This document shows, in pieces, positions 42,233-51,182 of a stretch of 64,000 nt of DNA. The notes beneath the pieces were generated by a model. The model saw only the letters and a program-made list of their open reading frames with translations. It was not told the DNA's origin and did not search any database. Within the stretch, counting starts at the first letter, position 1, and the number at the start of each line of letters is the position of its first letter. The stretch comes from Glacieibacterium arshaanense (GTDB lineage: Bacteria; Pseudomonadota; Alphaproteobacteria; Sphingomonadales; Sphingomonadaceae). The translations under genes were made by a program, and so were the position numbers. The stretch is taken from the NCBI RefSeq assembly GCF_004681125.1, contig NZ_SIHO01000002.1:1085414-1149413 (forward strand), in the 5' to 3' direction.

Positions 42233-42718
42233 GTGACCGATATCTTTGCAATCGAAGCCACCGGAATCGACGGCAAGCCCGTCAAAATGGCCGACTACCG
42301 CGGCAAGGTGCTGCTGATCGTTAACACCGCGAGCAAGTGCGGCTTCACCCCGCAATATGCCGGGCTCGAGGCGCTGCAGAAGAAATACGCCGACCGCGGC
42401 TTTTCAGTGCTGGGCTTCCCGTGCAACCAGTTCGGCGCGCAGGAGCCCGGCGACGAGGCCGAGATCGCCAATTTCTGCAAGCTGACCTATGACGTCGATT
42501 TCCCGATGTTCGCCAAGATCGACGTCAACGGCGCCGGCACCGCGCCGCTGTTCGAAGAGCTCAAGAATGCTGCGCCGGGCCTGCTCGGGTCGAAGTCGAT
42601 CAAGTGGAACTTCACCAAGTTCCTCGTCGATCGCACCGGCAGCAAGATCGAACGCTTTGCCCCGACGGTAACGCCGGCGGCGCTCGAAAAGCAGATCGAA
42701 GCGCTGCTCGCCGCCTGA
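42233..42718 (+). CDS. Glutathione peroxidase
   Basis: 161-residue thioredoxin-fold peroxidase that reduces hydrogen peroxide and lipid peroxides. The catalytic Cys (instead of selenocysteine) is C36 in VNTASKCGFTPQ. The conserved Gln and Trp partners appear in GFPCNQFGAQEPG and IKWNFTKF. It starts at GTG 42233 with AGGGGGC upstream. In many bacteria this subtype uses thioredoxin rather than glutathione. A stem-loop lies 75 bases after the stop. Confidence 0.95.
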   Translation: MTDIFAIEATGIDGKPVKMADYRGKVLLIVNTASKCGFTPQYAGLEALQKKYADRGFSVLGFPCNQFGAQEPGDEAEIANFCKLTYDVDFPMFAKIDVNGAGTAPLFEELKNAAPGLLGSKSIKWNFTKFLVDRTGSKIERFAPTVTPAALEKQIEALLAA

Positions 42719-42792
42719 CTTACCGACAGCGTTGACGCAGGCCCCCGGCTGGATTATTGGCCGCGCCCATGACGACCGACGCCCTCCGCGCC

Positions 42793-42829
42793 CGACAACA
42801 ACGCACCCGCATTCGCGGGGCGGTTGTCG
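42793..42829. terminator. Long stem-loop downstream of glutathione peroxidase
   Basis: Outer arms CGACAAC/GTTGTCG (42793-42799 and 42823-42829), inner arms CCCGC/GCGGG (42806-42810 and 42815-42819) around ATTC. It has no T-run, so it is a weak intrinsic terminator or a processing/protection element. Confidence 0.45.
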
Positions 42830-42913
42830 TTGCGCGCGCCATTGGCTGAGCGCGAAGACACGCCCTGAACGGCCAGCGGGCCAGCGCCCGCGCTTTCAAT
42901 CAGGGACTGTATC

Positions 42914-43348
42914 ATGACGACGACCAACATACTGGGTGACGCCGATATCGCGCGTATCGCCCATGGGCTGATCGACCGCAGCCTGCCCAAATCCGACTGG
43001 ACGCACGCGGCGCATTTCGCTGCGGCGCTCTGGCTGGTGCGCGCCGGCCGCGAGGCCGAAATGCCCGGCCTGATCCGCGCCTACAACACCGCCACCGGTG
43101 TCGCGAACACCGACAGCTCGGGCTATCACGAGACCATCACCCAGGCGTCGCTCGCTGTCGCGCGGGCAGCACTGGCAGCGGCGGGCGATGTGCCGCTGGG
43201 CGATGTGCTGGCGGCGCTGATGGCGACGCGCTACGGGCGTTCGGACTGGCCGTTCGCGTGCTGGTCGCGCGCCCGACTGTTCACGCCCGCAGCCCGTGCC
43301 GCATGGGTCGAGCCCGATCTGGCGCGCTTTGATCCGGCGGTGCGTTAA
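42914..43348 (+). CDS. Conserved-looking protein of unknown function
   Basis: 144-residue soluble protein with a helical look and a cluster of potential metal or catalytic residues: SDWTHAAHFAAALWLV, MPGLIRAYN, SGYHETITQASL and YGRSDWPFACWSRARLF. The regular THAAHFAAALW and YHETIT elements suggest a real small family of helical-bundle enzymes, but I know no function. It ends tail to tail with the DUF885 gene (4-base overlap). Confidence 0.75.
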   Translation: MTTTNILGDADIARIAHGLIDRSLPKSDWTHAAHFAAALWLVRAGREAEMPGLIRAYNTATGVANTDSSGYHETITQASLAVARAALAAAGDVPLGDVLAALMATRYGRSDWPFACWSRARLFTPAARAAWVEPDLARFDPAVR

Positions 43349-45084
43349 CGCCTGGCCTCGGCGACTTGCCACGACGCCAGTTGCTGGTCGAGCACGGCGA
43401 GCGGCATCGGGCCGCTGTCGAGTACCGCGTCATGGAAGCGCCGGACATCGAACTTGGGGCCGAGCGCGGTTTCGGCGCGCGTCCGCAGCCGGCGGATCGT
43501 CAACTCGCCGACCTTGTAGGCGAGCGCCTGCCCGGGCCAGCCGATGTAACGGTCGACTTCGCCGCTGATCTCGCCTGCCGACAAGGCGGTATTGGCGGTG
43601 AGAAAGTCGATGGCCTGCTGGCGGCTCCAGCCCTGGTCATGGATGCCGGTGTCGATGACCAGCCGCGCCGCGCGCCACGCCTCATAGCTCAGCCGGCCGA
43701 AGCGCTCATACGGCGTGCGGTAGATGCCCATCTCGACGCCGAGCCATTCGGTGTAGAGCGCCCAGCCTTCGACATAGGCGGTCAGGTCGTCGGCGCGGCG
43801 GAACGCCGGCAGACCTTCGAGTTCTTGCGCCAGCGCGATCTGCGTGTGATGCCCCGGCACGCCTTCGTGCATCACCCATGACGGCAACTGGAACAGTGGG
43901 AACTTCAAGACCTTGGTGCCGTGGATCATCACGCCGCCGGCGATGCCGAGCGCCGGATTGCCCGCCAGATAGCCATTCGACGAATCGCCGACTTCGGGCG
44001 GCAGGATGCGGAAGCCGAAGGTCAGCCGCGGCAGCCGGCCGATGACGCCGGGCACCGCGAGATCGACGCGCTTGGCGATTTCGGCAGCGTGCGCGACATA
44101 GCCATCGACGCTGGTCGCGTAGAACTGCGGGTCGGTGCGCAGCAGCGTCAGGAATTCCGGCAGCGTGCCCTTGAAGCCGGCAGCGGCCATTTCGGTCGCC
44201 ATTTCGCCGCGGATGCGGGCGATTTCGCTCAGGCCCAATGTGTGGATTTCGGCGGGCGACATCGCCGTCGTCGTGTGGTGACGCACCAGCCAGGCGTAGT
44301 AGGCCTTGCCGTCGGGCAGGGTGGCGGCGCCCAGACCGGGGCGCGCGTGCGGCAGATAGTCGGTTTCGAGAAACGCCAACGTCGCGCGCTGTGCCGGCCG
44401 CACCCTGGTTTCGACAATCGCCAGTGCTTCGGCGCGCAACGCCTCCGCCTCGGCTTTGGGCATGCTGGCGGGCAGGGTGCGGAACGGCACCATCAGGCTG
44501 CTGGCGCTGGCGGGTGCCGCTAGCTGCGCGCGGAGCGTCGAAATCGCCGACTCAGTGGCGATGCGCGTCTGCGTGAAGCCCGTCGCGATGCCGCGGCGCA
44601 TGTTGGCGACGTTGGCGGCGTAGAAGTCGGGCAGTGCCGACAGCCGCGTCATCCAGGCGCGCGCATCGGCGGCGGTGTCGATGCGCGTGTTGAACGCGGC
44701 ATAGTCGGCGACGGTGTAGAAGCCGTCGCCGGTGATGAACGGCGTGCGCGGCTCGTCAAAGCGCCGCCCGGCGAGTTCGGTGGCGATGCGGTCTTCAAGC
44801 AGCGCGCGGTTGAGCGCATCGTCGGCCGACAGCGTCGCGCTCGCCTGCACGTCGAGGCGCTTGGCGAAGCCCTGGAGCTGCGCGGTCTGTGCGGCGATGG
44901 CGGTCGGCGTCACATCGGGCCAGCGCGTGCGCGCGGCGGCGTCGCCCATCTCGCCGGCGCGGACCGGATCGACCGTCGCGGCAAAGGCGGCATAGTCGCG
45001 CACGATGCTCGCCATGTCGTCGGCGCGTGCCATCATCGGCGCGCACGCCAGCAGCAGCCCCGAGACGATGTGGGTCAGTCGCAT
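43345..45084 (-). CDS. DUF885 family exported hydrolase
   Basis: 579-residue protein with signal peptide MRLTHIVSGLLLACAPMMARA. The DUF885 domain is related to M3/M32-like gluzincin peptidases; the zinc motif is visible as VMHEGVPGHHTQ in the C-terminal half, with YTEWLGVEMG downstream. Other family stretches: ARPGLGAATLPDGKAYYAWLV. It is probably a periplasmic metallo-carboxypeptidase or dipeptidase. The start at 45084 is fixed by the signal peptide; it is divergent from the deacylase gene. Confidence 0.9.
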   Translation of the reverse strand: MRLTHIVSGLLLACAPMMARADDMASIVRDYAAFAATVDPVRAGEMGDAAARTRWPDVTPTAIAAQTAQLQGFAKRLDVQASATLSADDALNRALLEDRIATELAGRRFDEPRTPFITGDGFYTVADYAAFNTRIDTAADARAWMTRLSALPDFYAANVANMRRGIATGFTQTRIATESAISTLRAQLAAPASASSLMVPFRTLPASMPKAEAEALRAEALAIVETRVRPAQRATLAFLETDYLPHARPGLGAATLPDGKAYYAWLVRHHTTTAMSPAEIHTLGLSEIARIRGEMATEMAAAGFKGTLPEFLTLLRTDPQFYATSVDGYVAHAAEIAKRVDLAVPGVIGRLPRLTFGFRILPPEVGDSSNGYLAGNPALGIAGGVMIHGTKVLKFPLFQLPSWVMHEGVPGHHTQIALAQELEGLPAFRRADDLTAYVEGWALYTEWLGVEMGIYRTPYERFGRLSYEAWRAARLVIDTGIHDQGWSRQQAIDFLTANTALSAGEISGEVDRYIGWPGQALAYKVGELTIRRLRTRAETALGPKFDVRRFHDAVLDSGPMPLAVLDQQLASWQVAEARR

Positions 45085-45145
45085 TAGGTCAGTCCCCCGC
45101 TTGCGGCCGGCAGGGCCACGCGGCATAGCAAAGCGCCCTCCCACG

Positions 45146-46231
45146 ATGAAAGCAAGCCCTGTGCCGCGCCCGCTGATTGCCCTGCTGTTGATGCTCGCCA
45201 CGCCGCTCGCTGCCGCGACGCAATTGAGCGGTGATCGCATCGACGGCACGCCGGTGGTGACGACGCTCGACGCCGCGACTTTGCCGGCGGGCAGCGTCAA
45301 CCGCTTCTGGTACCGCCCCGCCGACAGCGCCATCGGGCAGGGCTGGTATGTGCCGGTCATCGTCGTGCGCGGTGCCAAACCGGGGCCGCGGCTGCTGCTG
45401 ACCGCAGCGATCCACGGCGACGAGCTCAATGGCATTGCCGTCATCCACCGGCTGGCGAACGAGATCGATCCCGCGCAACTGGCGGGGACGCTGGTCATGC
45501 TGCCGGGGCTCAACACACCAGGGCTGTTGCAGGAGGCCCGCGAATTCACCTCGACGCCCAACTTCGCCGCCGACAACCTAAATCGCATCATGCCGGGTGA
45601 CTCCAACGGCGGCGCGTCCGAACGCTATGCGGCGCGGCTGTGGGCGCTGATGCGCGGCAATAGTGATTTCGCCGTCGACCTGCACACCCAGTCGCGCGGC
45701 ACGGCATATGTGATGTATGCGTTTGCCTCGACACCGGCGACGCTGGCGATGGCGCAGCTGCTGGGGCCCGACATCATCAAGCTCGATCCGGGGGTCAAGG
45801 GCACCGTCGAAAACATGCTGACCGATGACGGCGTGCCCGCGGTGACGCTCGAACTCGGCTATCCGCAGGTTTTCGATACGGCGATGGTCGAACGCGGCGT
45901 TGCGGGCATCAAGCGGCTGATGGCCGACCGCAAGATGCTGGCGCCGCAGCCCGCCGCCAGCGTGACGCCGTTCGTCGCCAACAAGCTGGTCAATGTCTAC
46001 ACGCCCGCCGGTGGCTTCATGACGTTGCGCGTCAGGCTGGGTGACACGGTTGCCGCCGGGCAGGTGATTGCGACGCTCGCCGACCCGTTCGGCCGCAGCA
46101 TCGGCACGATCACCGCGCCGCTCGCCGGCCGCGTCAATTCCATCGCCACCAACCCGCTCCGCGAAGCCGGCGACATGGTGCTGCGCATCGCCTTCCATAG
46201 CGATGACCCCAAATGCGCGATGGGGTGCTGA
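45146..46231 (+). CDS. Succinylglutamate desuccinylase/aspartoacylase family protein
   Basis: 361-residue exported zinc deacylase of the AstE/AspA family. Signal peptide MKASPVPRPLIALLLMLATPLAAA. Zinc motif AAIHGDELNG (His and Glu) with the later His in VDLHTQSRG; the C-terminal part contains a lipoyl-like beta domain (LGDTVAAGQVIATLADPFG). The exported location argues against AstE in arginine catabolism; the substrate is unknown, perhaps N-acyl amino acids. Confidence 0.88.
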   Translation: MKASPVPRPLIALLLMLATPLAAATQLSGDRIDGTPVVTTLDAATLPAGSVNRFWYRPADSAIGQGWYVPVIVVRGAKPGPRLLLTAAIHGDELNGIAVIHRLANEIDPAQLAGTLVMLPGLNTPGLLQEAREFTSTPNFAADNLNRIMPGDSNGGASERYAARLWALMRGNSDFAVDLHTQSRGTAYVMYAFASTPATLAMAQLLGPDIIKLDPGVKGTVENMLTDDGVPAVTLELGYPQVFDTAMVERGVAGIKRLMADRKMLAPQPAASVTPFVANKLVNVYTPAGGFMTLRVRLGDTVAAGQVIATLADPFGRSIGTITAPLAGRVNSIATNPLREAGDMVLRIAFHSDDPKCAMGC

Positions 46232-46238
46232 ACCGCAC

Positions 46239-47291
46239 CTAGCACGCCGGCATGCGGTGGATGTTGAGGCGCCGCATCTTCTCGACCAGCGTCGTCCGCC
46301 GCAGCCCGAGCATCCGTGCAGATTCAGCCACGGCGCCGGCGGTGCGGTCGAGCGCATGTTCGATGCAGCTCTGCTCATAATCGTCCAGCAGCTTCTTGAG
46401 GTCGAACGCGCCTTCGTCGGGGACGGCGGGGGTGAAGCGCGTCCGGCCGAGCCGCGTGGGGGCGGGTGGCACGGCGGCGGGCGTCGCCAGCCAGGTCTCG
46501 ACCGGCCGCCGCGTCGTTCCCACCAGTTGTTCGACCAGCGCCTGGTCGATGACCTGCCCGGCGTGCAAGGCGTTGGCACGGTCGACGAGGTTGCGCAGCT
46601 CGCGGACATTGCCGCGCCAGCCGAGCGTCGTCAGATAGCGCGTCGCCGAGGCGCTGAAATGCACGCGACGGGCGCCACCGGCGGCGGCAAAATGTTCGAG
46701 CAGTAGCGGGATGTCATCGCAGCGTTCGGCGAGTGTCGGTAGCCGCGCCTCGACGACGTTGAGCCGGTAATAGAGGTCCTCGCGGAAGCGGCCGTCATTG
46801 ATCGCAGTGTCGAGGTCGATGTTGGTTGCGGCCACGACGCGGACGTTGACCGGAATGCCGATCATGCTGCCGACGCGCTCGACAATCCGCGTTTCGAGCA
46901 CGCGTAGCAGCTTGACCTGCATGTCGGTCGGCATGTCGCCGATTTCATCGAGAAACAGCGTGCCGCCATCGGCCATTTCGAAACGTCCGCGCCGCGCCCG
47001 TGTCGCACCGGTGAAGGCGCCCGCCTTATGGCCGAAAATCTCGCTTTCGAGCAGGTCGCGCGGGATCGCCGCACAATTGACCGCGACGAACGGCTTGGCG
47101 GCGCGCGGGCTGCGCTGGTGCAAACGTTGCGCGACGACTTCCTTACCGCTGCCCGACGGACCAGTGACCAGCACCGTCGAATCGGTGCCCGCGACCTGAT
47201 CGATCAATCGACGCACTTCGCGCATCGATCTGCTCTCACCGATGAGTTCGGCAAATGTTGGAATTGACGGCTGTGCCCACCGAACGCCCAT
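46239..47291 (-). CDS. Sigma-54-dependent transcriptional activator without receiver domain
   Basis: 350-residue bacterial enhancer-binding protein. The AAA+ domain occupies most of it: Walker A GPSGSGKE (residues 44-51), GAFTGA (91-96), which contacts sigma-54, Walker B GGTLFLDEIGD, and the R-finger region. A Fis-type helix-turn-helix lies at the end (VAESARMLGLRRTTLVEKMRRL). No receiver, GAF or PAS sensor precedes the AAA+ domain, so activity must be controlled by level, by a partner, or not at all. No sigma-54 promoter motif was seen nearby. Confidence 0.9.
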   Translation of the reverse strand: MGVRWAQPSIPTFAELIGESRSMREVRRLIDQVAGTDSTVLVTGPSGSGKEVVAQRLHQRSPRAAKPFVAVNCAAIPRDLLESEIFGHKAGAFTGATRARRGRFEMADGGTLFLDEIGDMPTDMQVKLLRVLETRIVERVGSMIGIPVNVRVVAATNIDLDTAINDGRFREDLYYRLNVVEARLPTLAERCDDIPLLLEHFAAAGGARRVHFSASATRYLTTLGWRGNVRELRNLVDRANALHAGQVIDQALVEQLVGTTRRPVETWLATPAAVPPAPTRLGRTRFTPAVPDEGAFDLKKLLDDYEQSCIEHALDRTAGAVAESARMLGLRRTTLVEKMRRLNIHRMPAC

Positions 47292-47514
47292 GACCTAGCT
47301 CCTGTCCGCATAACAAATGCATCAAGCACTTGACCTGCGACCAAGCTGAGCCCACCTCACAGCGAGGGTCGTGCCTTTACTTTATCCAGGTAGCCGACGC
47401 TGCGGATCGACGTTGGGTCCAGTTTGGGGGAGTTTTCGGCGGAGAGGGCCGGGAGTTTCATCCATTCTGGCTACAATTTCGAGCGTGGGCGGCGGTTTCT
47501 GGGAGGGGAATCGC

Positions 47515-48384
47515 GTGACCGAGTATCAAGTCGTACCAAAACCCGTCCTGACTCCGACGGTAATCTTCGCTGAACGCCCCGAACGAATCGGTGCAAGGCG
47601 CGAATCGATGGCCCGCCTCGGGCTTCCAGCTGAATTTTTTTCCGACGGTGATGCGCTGGCGCACCGGCTTTCGGTCGACTGGAGCGTCGATGTCGTTGTC
47701 GTCGATCTGGCGCTGGCCTCCGCCGAACTGCTGGCACGACTGGTCGGGCTGGGGATCGGGGGCGCGGCACCGGCAATCGTTGCCGTCGCCGACCCCGAAA
47801 GCGCCGACATCGCTGGCATGGCTTTGTCCGCCGCCAATGTCACCTTCCTCGATCCCGAAGCCGATGACGCGGAGCTCGGCGAAGTGCTCGACAGCGCGCT
47901 CGCCAGCGCGACTGCGGGCGTCGCCGACCGCGGCGAACGCGACTTCGCTAGCATTTCGGCGCTGGGCCGCGAAGTCGAACGCATCGCCACCGCCTTGGCG
48001 GCACTGGCCGCCAGCGAACGTGATGACGCCGAAGGCGGCCGCGAAGTCTCGGTCGCGCAGGTCCGCGCCCTCATCAAGGCCCGGCGCGCCCGTGACCGCT
48101 ATTTCTCGGCCGAGCTGTTTTCCGACCCGGCGTGGGACATGATGCTCGACCTGACCGCAGCGCGCCTCGAAGGCCGCTCGGTGTCGGTGTCGAGCCTGTG
48201 CATCGCCGCGGCGGTGCCGACGACGACAGCGCTGCGCTGGATCCGCAACCTCTGCGACAGCGGCATCTTCGAACGCCGGCTCGACCCGTGCGATGCCCGT
48301 CGCGCGCTGGTCCAGCTGTCCGAACCAACTGCGCAGGCGATGATGGCCTATCTCGCCGGGCTGTCGGGCGCTGCGGGGGTCTGA
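47515..48384 (+). CDS. Two-part regulator with C-terminal winged helix
   Basis: 289-residue protein starting at GTG 47515 behind a strong GGGAGGGGA. Residues about 15-150 alternate short beta strands and helices (VDVVVVDLALASAELLARL, APAIVAVADPESADIAG), like a degenerate response-regulator receiver. The C-terminal part (about 195-289) is a MarR-like winged helix (DPAWDMMLDLTAARLEGRSV, VPTTTALRWIRNLCDSGIF). The DNA-binding role is inferred. Divergent from the sigma-54 activator. Confidence 0.72.
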   Translation: MTEYQVVPKPVLTPTVIFAERPERIGARRESMARLGLPAEFFSDGDALAHRLSVDWSVDVVVVDLALASAELLARLVGLGIGGAAPAIVAVADPESADIAGMALSAANVTFLDPEADDAELGEVLDSALASATAGVADRGERDFASISALGREVERIATALAALAASERDDAEGGREVSVAQVRALIKARRARDRYFSAELFSDPAWDMMLDLTAARLEGRSVSVSSLCIAAAVPTTTALRWIRNLCDSGIFERRLDPCDARRALVQLSEPTAQAMMAYLAGLSGAAGV

Positions 48385-49340
48385 AGCCCGTTGAGGAACG
48401 CGCGCACGTCCGCGGCGGTGCGGTCGGGCGCTTCTTCCATCGGGGCATGGCCTACGCCCTGATAGATGGTGACGCGCGCGTCGGGCACGGCCTGCGAGAA
48501 CCAGGCGGCGGCATCGACAGGGATGAGCTTGTCGTCGGCGCCCCACAGGATCAGCACCGGCATGGTGATGCCCTTGAGGTCTGACGCCACGGCCGGCTTA
48601 TAGCCTGCCGAGAAGCGGTCGACGGTGGCGTCGCGGTTGCCGGGGTAGCGCTGCAGCTCCCAGTAGCGGTCGACCATTTCGGGGGTGATGACGCCCTGCA
48701 CCGCAAGCGTCTGGTGCAGCGACTTTTCGATCAGGCTGCGTGGCAGGAACTTGATGGCGATGTCGCGCACATACGGAATGCGCGCCAGCTTGAACGCCAG
48801 CGGCGGGTCGGACTTGGTCTTGCTCGGCGCGCCGGCGGCATCGACGAGGATAAGGCCGGTAATCTGTTCGGGATGCGCCGCCGCATAGCGCCACGCAACG
48901 CCGCCGCCCATTGAGTTGCCGCCGATGGCAAAGCGCGTCAGGCCCTTCGCCGCCGTGACTTCATTGACGACACGGACAAAGCCCTCCGGGCTATAATCGC
49001 GCGTCGGGCTGGCGCCGGTCAGGCCGTGGCCGGGCAAATCGAGGCTGATGATGCGGAAGCTGTCCGACAGCCGCTTGACCCAGGGTTCCCAGGTCTGCAG
49101 CGAGGCGTTCGAGCCGTGGATCAGCACCAGTACCGGCGCGTCGCGCGGGCCTTCGTCGCGGACATGGACCTGCAGGCCGGGCTCGACGCCCATGAACGTC
49201 GATGCCGGCGTCGTGTATTTGGCGCGCAGCGTCGCCGCCGGAATGTCGGGCGTATAGAACGCCATCGGCAGCGCGATCAGGCCGAGGATGACCAGCCCGG
49301 TGACGATGGGCCAGCGCTTGGGTGAGGCCGCGGTGGTCAA
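48348..49340 (-). CDS. Alpha/beta hydrolase
   Basis: 330-residue serine hydrolase with an N-terminal membrane anchor (WPIVTGLVILGLIALPMAFY). Features: oxyanion segment LVLIHGSNAS, nucleophile elbow GNSMGGG, acid in PVLILWGADDKLIP and catalytic His in GVGHAPMEEAP. Its start overlaps the stop of the P450 gene (ATGA), so the two should act together, for example hydrolysing an ester or lactone made or used by the P450. The last 37 bases overlap the convergent regulator gene. Confidence 0.9.
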   Translation of the reverse strand: MTTAASPKRWPIVTGLVILGLIALPMAFYTPDIPAATLRAKYTTPASTFMGVEPGLQVHVRDEGPRDAPVLVLIHGSNASLQTWEPWVKRLSDSFRIISLDLPGHGLTGASPTRDYSPEGFVRVVNEVTAAKGLTRFAIGGNSMGGGVAWRYAAAHPEQITGLILVDAAGAPSKTKSDPPLAFKLARIPYVRDIAIKFLPRSLIEKSLHQTLAVQGVITPEMVDRYWELQRYPGNRDATVDRFSAGYKPAVASDLKGITMPVLILWGADDKLIPVDAAAWFSQAVPDARVTIYQGVGHAPMEEAPDRTAADVRAFLNGLQTPAAPDSPAR

Positions 49341-50722
49341 ATCCGTTCAACCCGGATCGGCAGGCCGTCGCGCGGCTTCGGGATCGGGAACATCTGAATG
49401 TCGGGCTTGTAGCCCGGCGCCAGCACGACGCGGTGCTCGGCGAGCAGCGTGTAGAAGAACGCCTTCATCTGCATATAGGCAAAGTGCAGGCCGATGCACA
49501 TGTGCGCGCCGCCGCCGAACGGCACCCACGCATATTTGTGGCGGCCCTTCGAGCGGTTGTGGCTGAAGCGCGACGGGTCCCAGGTTTCGGGATCTTCCCA
49601 ATACTCCGCCATGCGGTGGACATACATCGGGTTGATGCCGACGTGCGTGCCGGCGGGAATCTTGTAGCCGCCATATTCGAAGTCGCGCAGCGCGCGGCGC
49701 GGCAGCGACGGCACCGGCGGCAGCAGCCGCAGCGATTCCTTGAACGCCCACTCAAGCTGCTCGAGGTCGCCGAGGCGGTCGTAGGGCAGCTTGTCGCCGG
49801 CGGTGGCGCGCACTGCGAGGATTTCGGCGCGGATGCGGTCCTGCCATTCAGGGTTGGCGGCGAGGAAATAGACCGTCGATGACAGCGATGAGGTCAGCGT
49901 GTCGTGCGCCGCCATCATCAGGAAGTTCATGTGGTCGATGATGGCCTGGTCGTCCATCAACTTGCCGTCGTCATCCTTGGCGTTGCAGAACTGCGTGAAG
50001 AAGTCGTCGCCCTTGACGCCGCGGCGCTTGGGGATTTCGCGCGCGAAGAACGCGCTCATGAACTTGTGGCCCTTGACGCCGCGGCCCATCGCGGTGCCCG
50101 GCAGCGGCACGCGGACGATGCCGATCGATGCCATCACCATGTCGACGAACGCCTTGTTGATCTGGTCGGCTTCGGGTCCCCAGGCGATGCCGAGGAACGA
50201 CGTCGCCGCCAGATCGAGCGTCAGCGACTTGATCGCCGGATAGAATTTGAACTCACCCTTCTGGTCCCAGTCGGCAATGCCGCGCGCAATGCCGTCGTTG
50301 AGCGCGCCGAGGTAGTGCTTCATCGGTTCGGGCTTGAACGCCACCGACAGCGTCTTGCGGTCGGCGCGGTGGTGGTCGAAATCCATCAGCATCAGCCCGC
50401 GCGGGAAGACGCGTTCGAGGATCGGATCCCAGCCGAGCTTCGACGAGAAATTCTTGTCCTTGTCGAACATCACCAGCTCGTTGGCATCGGCACCGACCAG
50501 CGCGACGCTCCAGCCGCCGAAATTGTTGACGCGGTAGACCGGGCCGTACTTCTCGACATTCTCGGTCACGCCCTTGAGCGGGTCCTTGAGGAACTTGAGC
50601 GTCCGCAGCAGCGGGAAGGGGTGCGGCTCGGTGCCCGGAATCGCCGCGAGGTCCTTGAGCTTGGGCTCGTAAAGGTCCTTGGCGTTGGGCGTGAAGGCTT
50701 TGGGCGGGACGGGGGCGTTCAT
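49337..50722 (-). CDS. Cytochrome P450
   Basis: 461-residue heme monooxygenase without a membrane anchor. The I-helix oxygen motif is AAHDTLTSS, the K-helix ExxR is in KESLRLLPP, and the heme-binding loop is PFGGGAHMCIGLHFA with the axial Cys. The HxxR-like region and PERF-type sequence (PSRFSHNRSKG) are also present. No ferredoxin or reductase gene is adjacent, so electrons must come from elsewhere. It is translationally coupled to the alpha/beta hydrolase; the substrate is unknown (fatty acid, terpene and steroid are all possible). Confidence 0.93.
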   Translation of the reverse strand: MNAPVPPKAFTPNAKDLYEPKLKDLAAIPGTEPHPFPLLRTLKFLKDPLKGVTENVEKYGPVYRVNNFGGWSVALVGADANELVMFDKDKNFSSKLGWDPILERVFPRGLMLMDFDHHRADRKTLSVAFKPEPMKHYLGALNDGIARGIADWDQKGEFKFYPAIKSLTLDLAATSFLGIAWGPEADQINKAFVDMVMASIGIVRVPLPGTAMGRGVKGHKFMSAFFAREIPKRRGVKGDDFFTQFCNAKDDDGKLMDDQAIIDHMNFLMMAAHDTLTSSLSSTVYFLAANPEWQDRIRAEILAVRATAGDKLPYDRLGDLEQLEWAFKESLRLLPPVPSLPRRALRDFEYGGYKIPAGTHVGINPMYVHRMAEYWEDPETWDPSRFSHNRSKGRHKYAWVPFGGGAHMCIGLHFAYMQMKAFFYTLLAEHRVVLAPGYKPDIQMFPIPKPRDGLPIRVERI

Positions 50723-50753
50723 GCTGGTTCAACTCCGCAAATACGGAGCCTAG

Positions 50754-50761
50754 ATACGTAT
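50754..50761. promoter_or_regulatory. ATACGTAT palindrome upstream of the P450 gene
   Basis: A perfect 8-base palindrome 32 bases from the P450 start, next to a small hairpin (CTCCG-CAAATA-CGGAG, 50733-50748) that covers the leader. Possible operator or promoter element; the evidence is position and symmetry only. Confidence 0.3.
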
Positions 50762-50804
50762 TAATCCCTGGTCTGGCAATGGCGCGCCCCGCGGCGCGGT
50801 GCCG

Positions 50805-51182
50805 CTACTTCGCAGTGTTGAGATAAGCGATGAGATCGGCAAGCTGCGCCGGGTTCTTGAGACCGGCATAGGTCATCTTGATGCCCGGAATCAGCTTCAT
50901 CGGTGCCGGCAGATATTGCTCCAGCGTCGCGTCGTTCCACGTCAGGTTCGATGCCTTCATCGCAGAACTATAGCTGTAGCCGGCCAGCGTGCCCGACTTG
51001 CGGCCGACGACGCCGAACAAATTGGGGCCGATCGACTTGGCACCGTCGGGCGTGATCCTGTGGCAGATGGCGCACTGCGTGTGGAACACCGCATGGCCTT
51101 TTTCGGCGTCGCCGTCAGCCAAAGCGGCAGAGGCGATGCACAGCGTTGCAGCGATTGCGGCGCGACCTAGAATGCGAACCAT
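50805..51182 (-). CDS. Soluble class I cytochrome c
   Basis: 125-residue periplasmic monoheme cytochrome c. A signal peptide ends at about residue 22 (AIAATLCIASAALA-DGD). The heme site is C37-A-I-C-H41; the NLFGVVGRKSG and PGIKMTYAGL segments are typical of small cytochromes c (c2/c550 type) and provide the axial Met. Its first 16 bases overlap the end of the porin-cytochrome gene, so the two are co-expressed. It could carry electrons from the outer membrane to the inner-membrane chain. Confidence 0.92.
   Translation of the reverse strand: MVRILGRAAIAATLCIASAALADGDAEKGHAVFHTQCAICHRITPDGAKSIGPNLFGVVGRKSGTLAGYSYSSAMKASNLTWNDATLEQYLPAPMKLIPGIKMTYAGLKNPAQLADLIAYLNTAK

Noticed and set aside
41988-42251. 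Minus-strand frame over tRNA-Gln containing WLGRQGSNLR
   Set aside because: This is the well-known spurious translation of a tRNA gene's antisense strand and not a protein.
42732-42917. 61-codon frame after glutathione peroxidase
   Set aside because: It reads through the stem-loop at 42793-42829, has an Arg/Pro-rich product, and shows no ribosome site.
46239-47291. Flagellar regulator (FlbD/FleQ)
   Set aside because: The AAA+ and Fis domains fit, but no flagellar gene is in the window and the N-terminal domain is missing, so a specific name is not justified.
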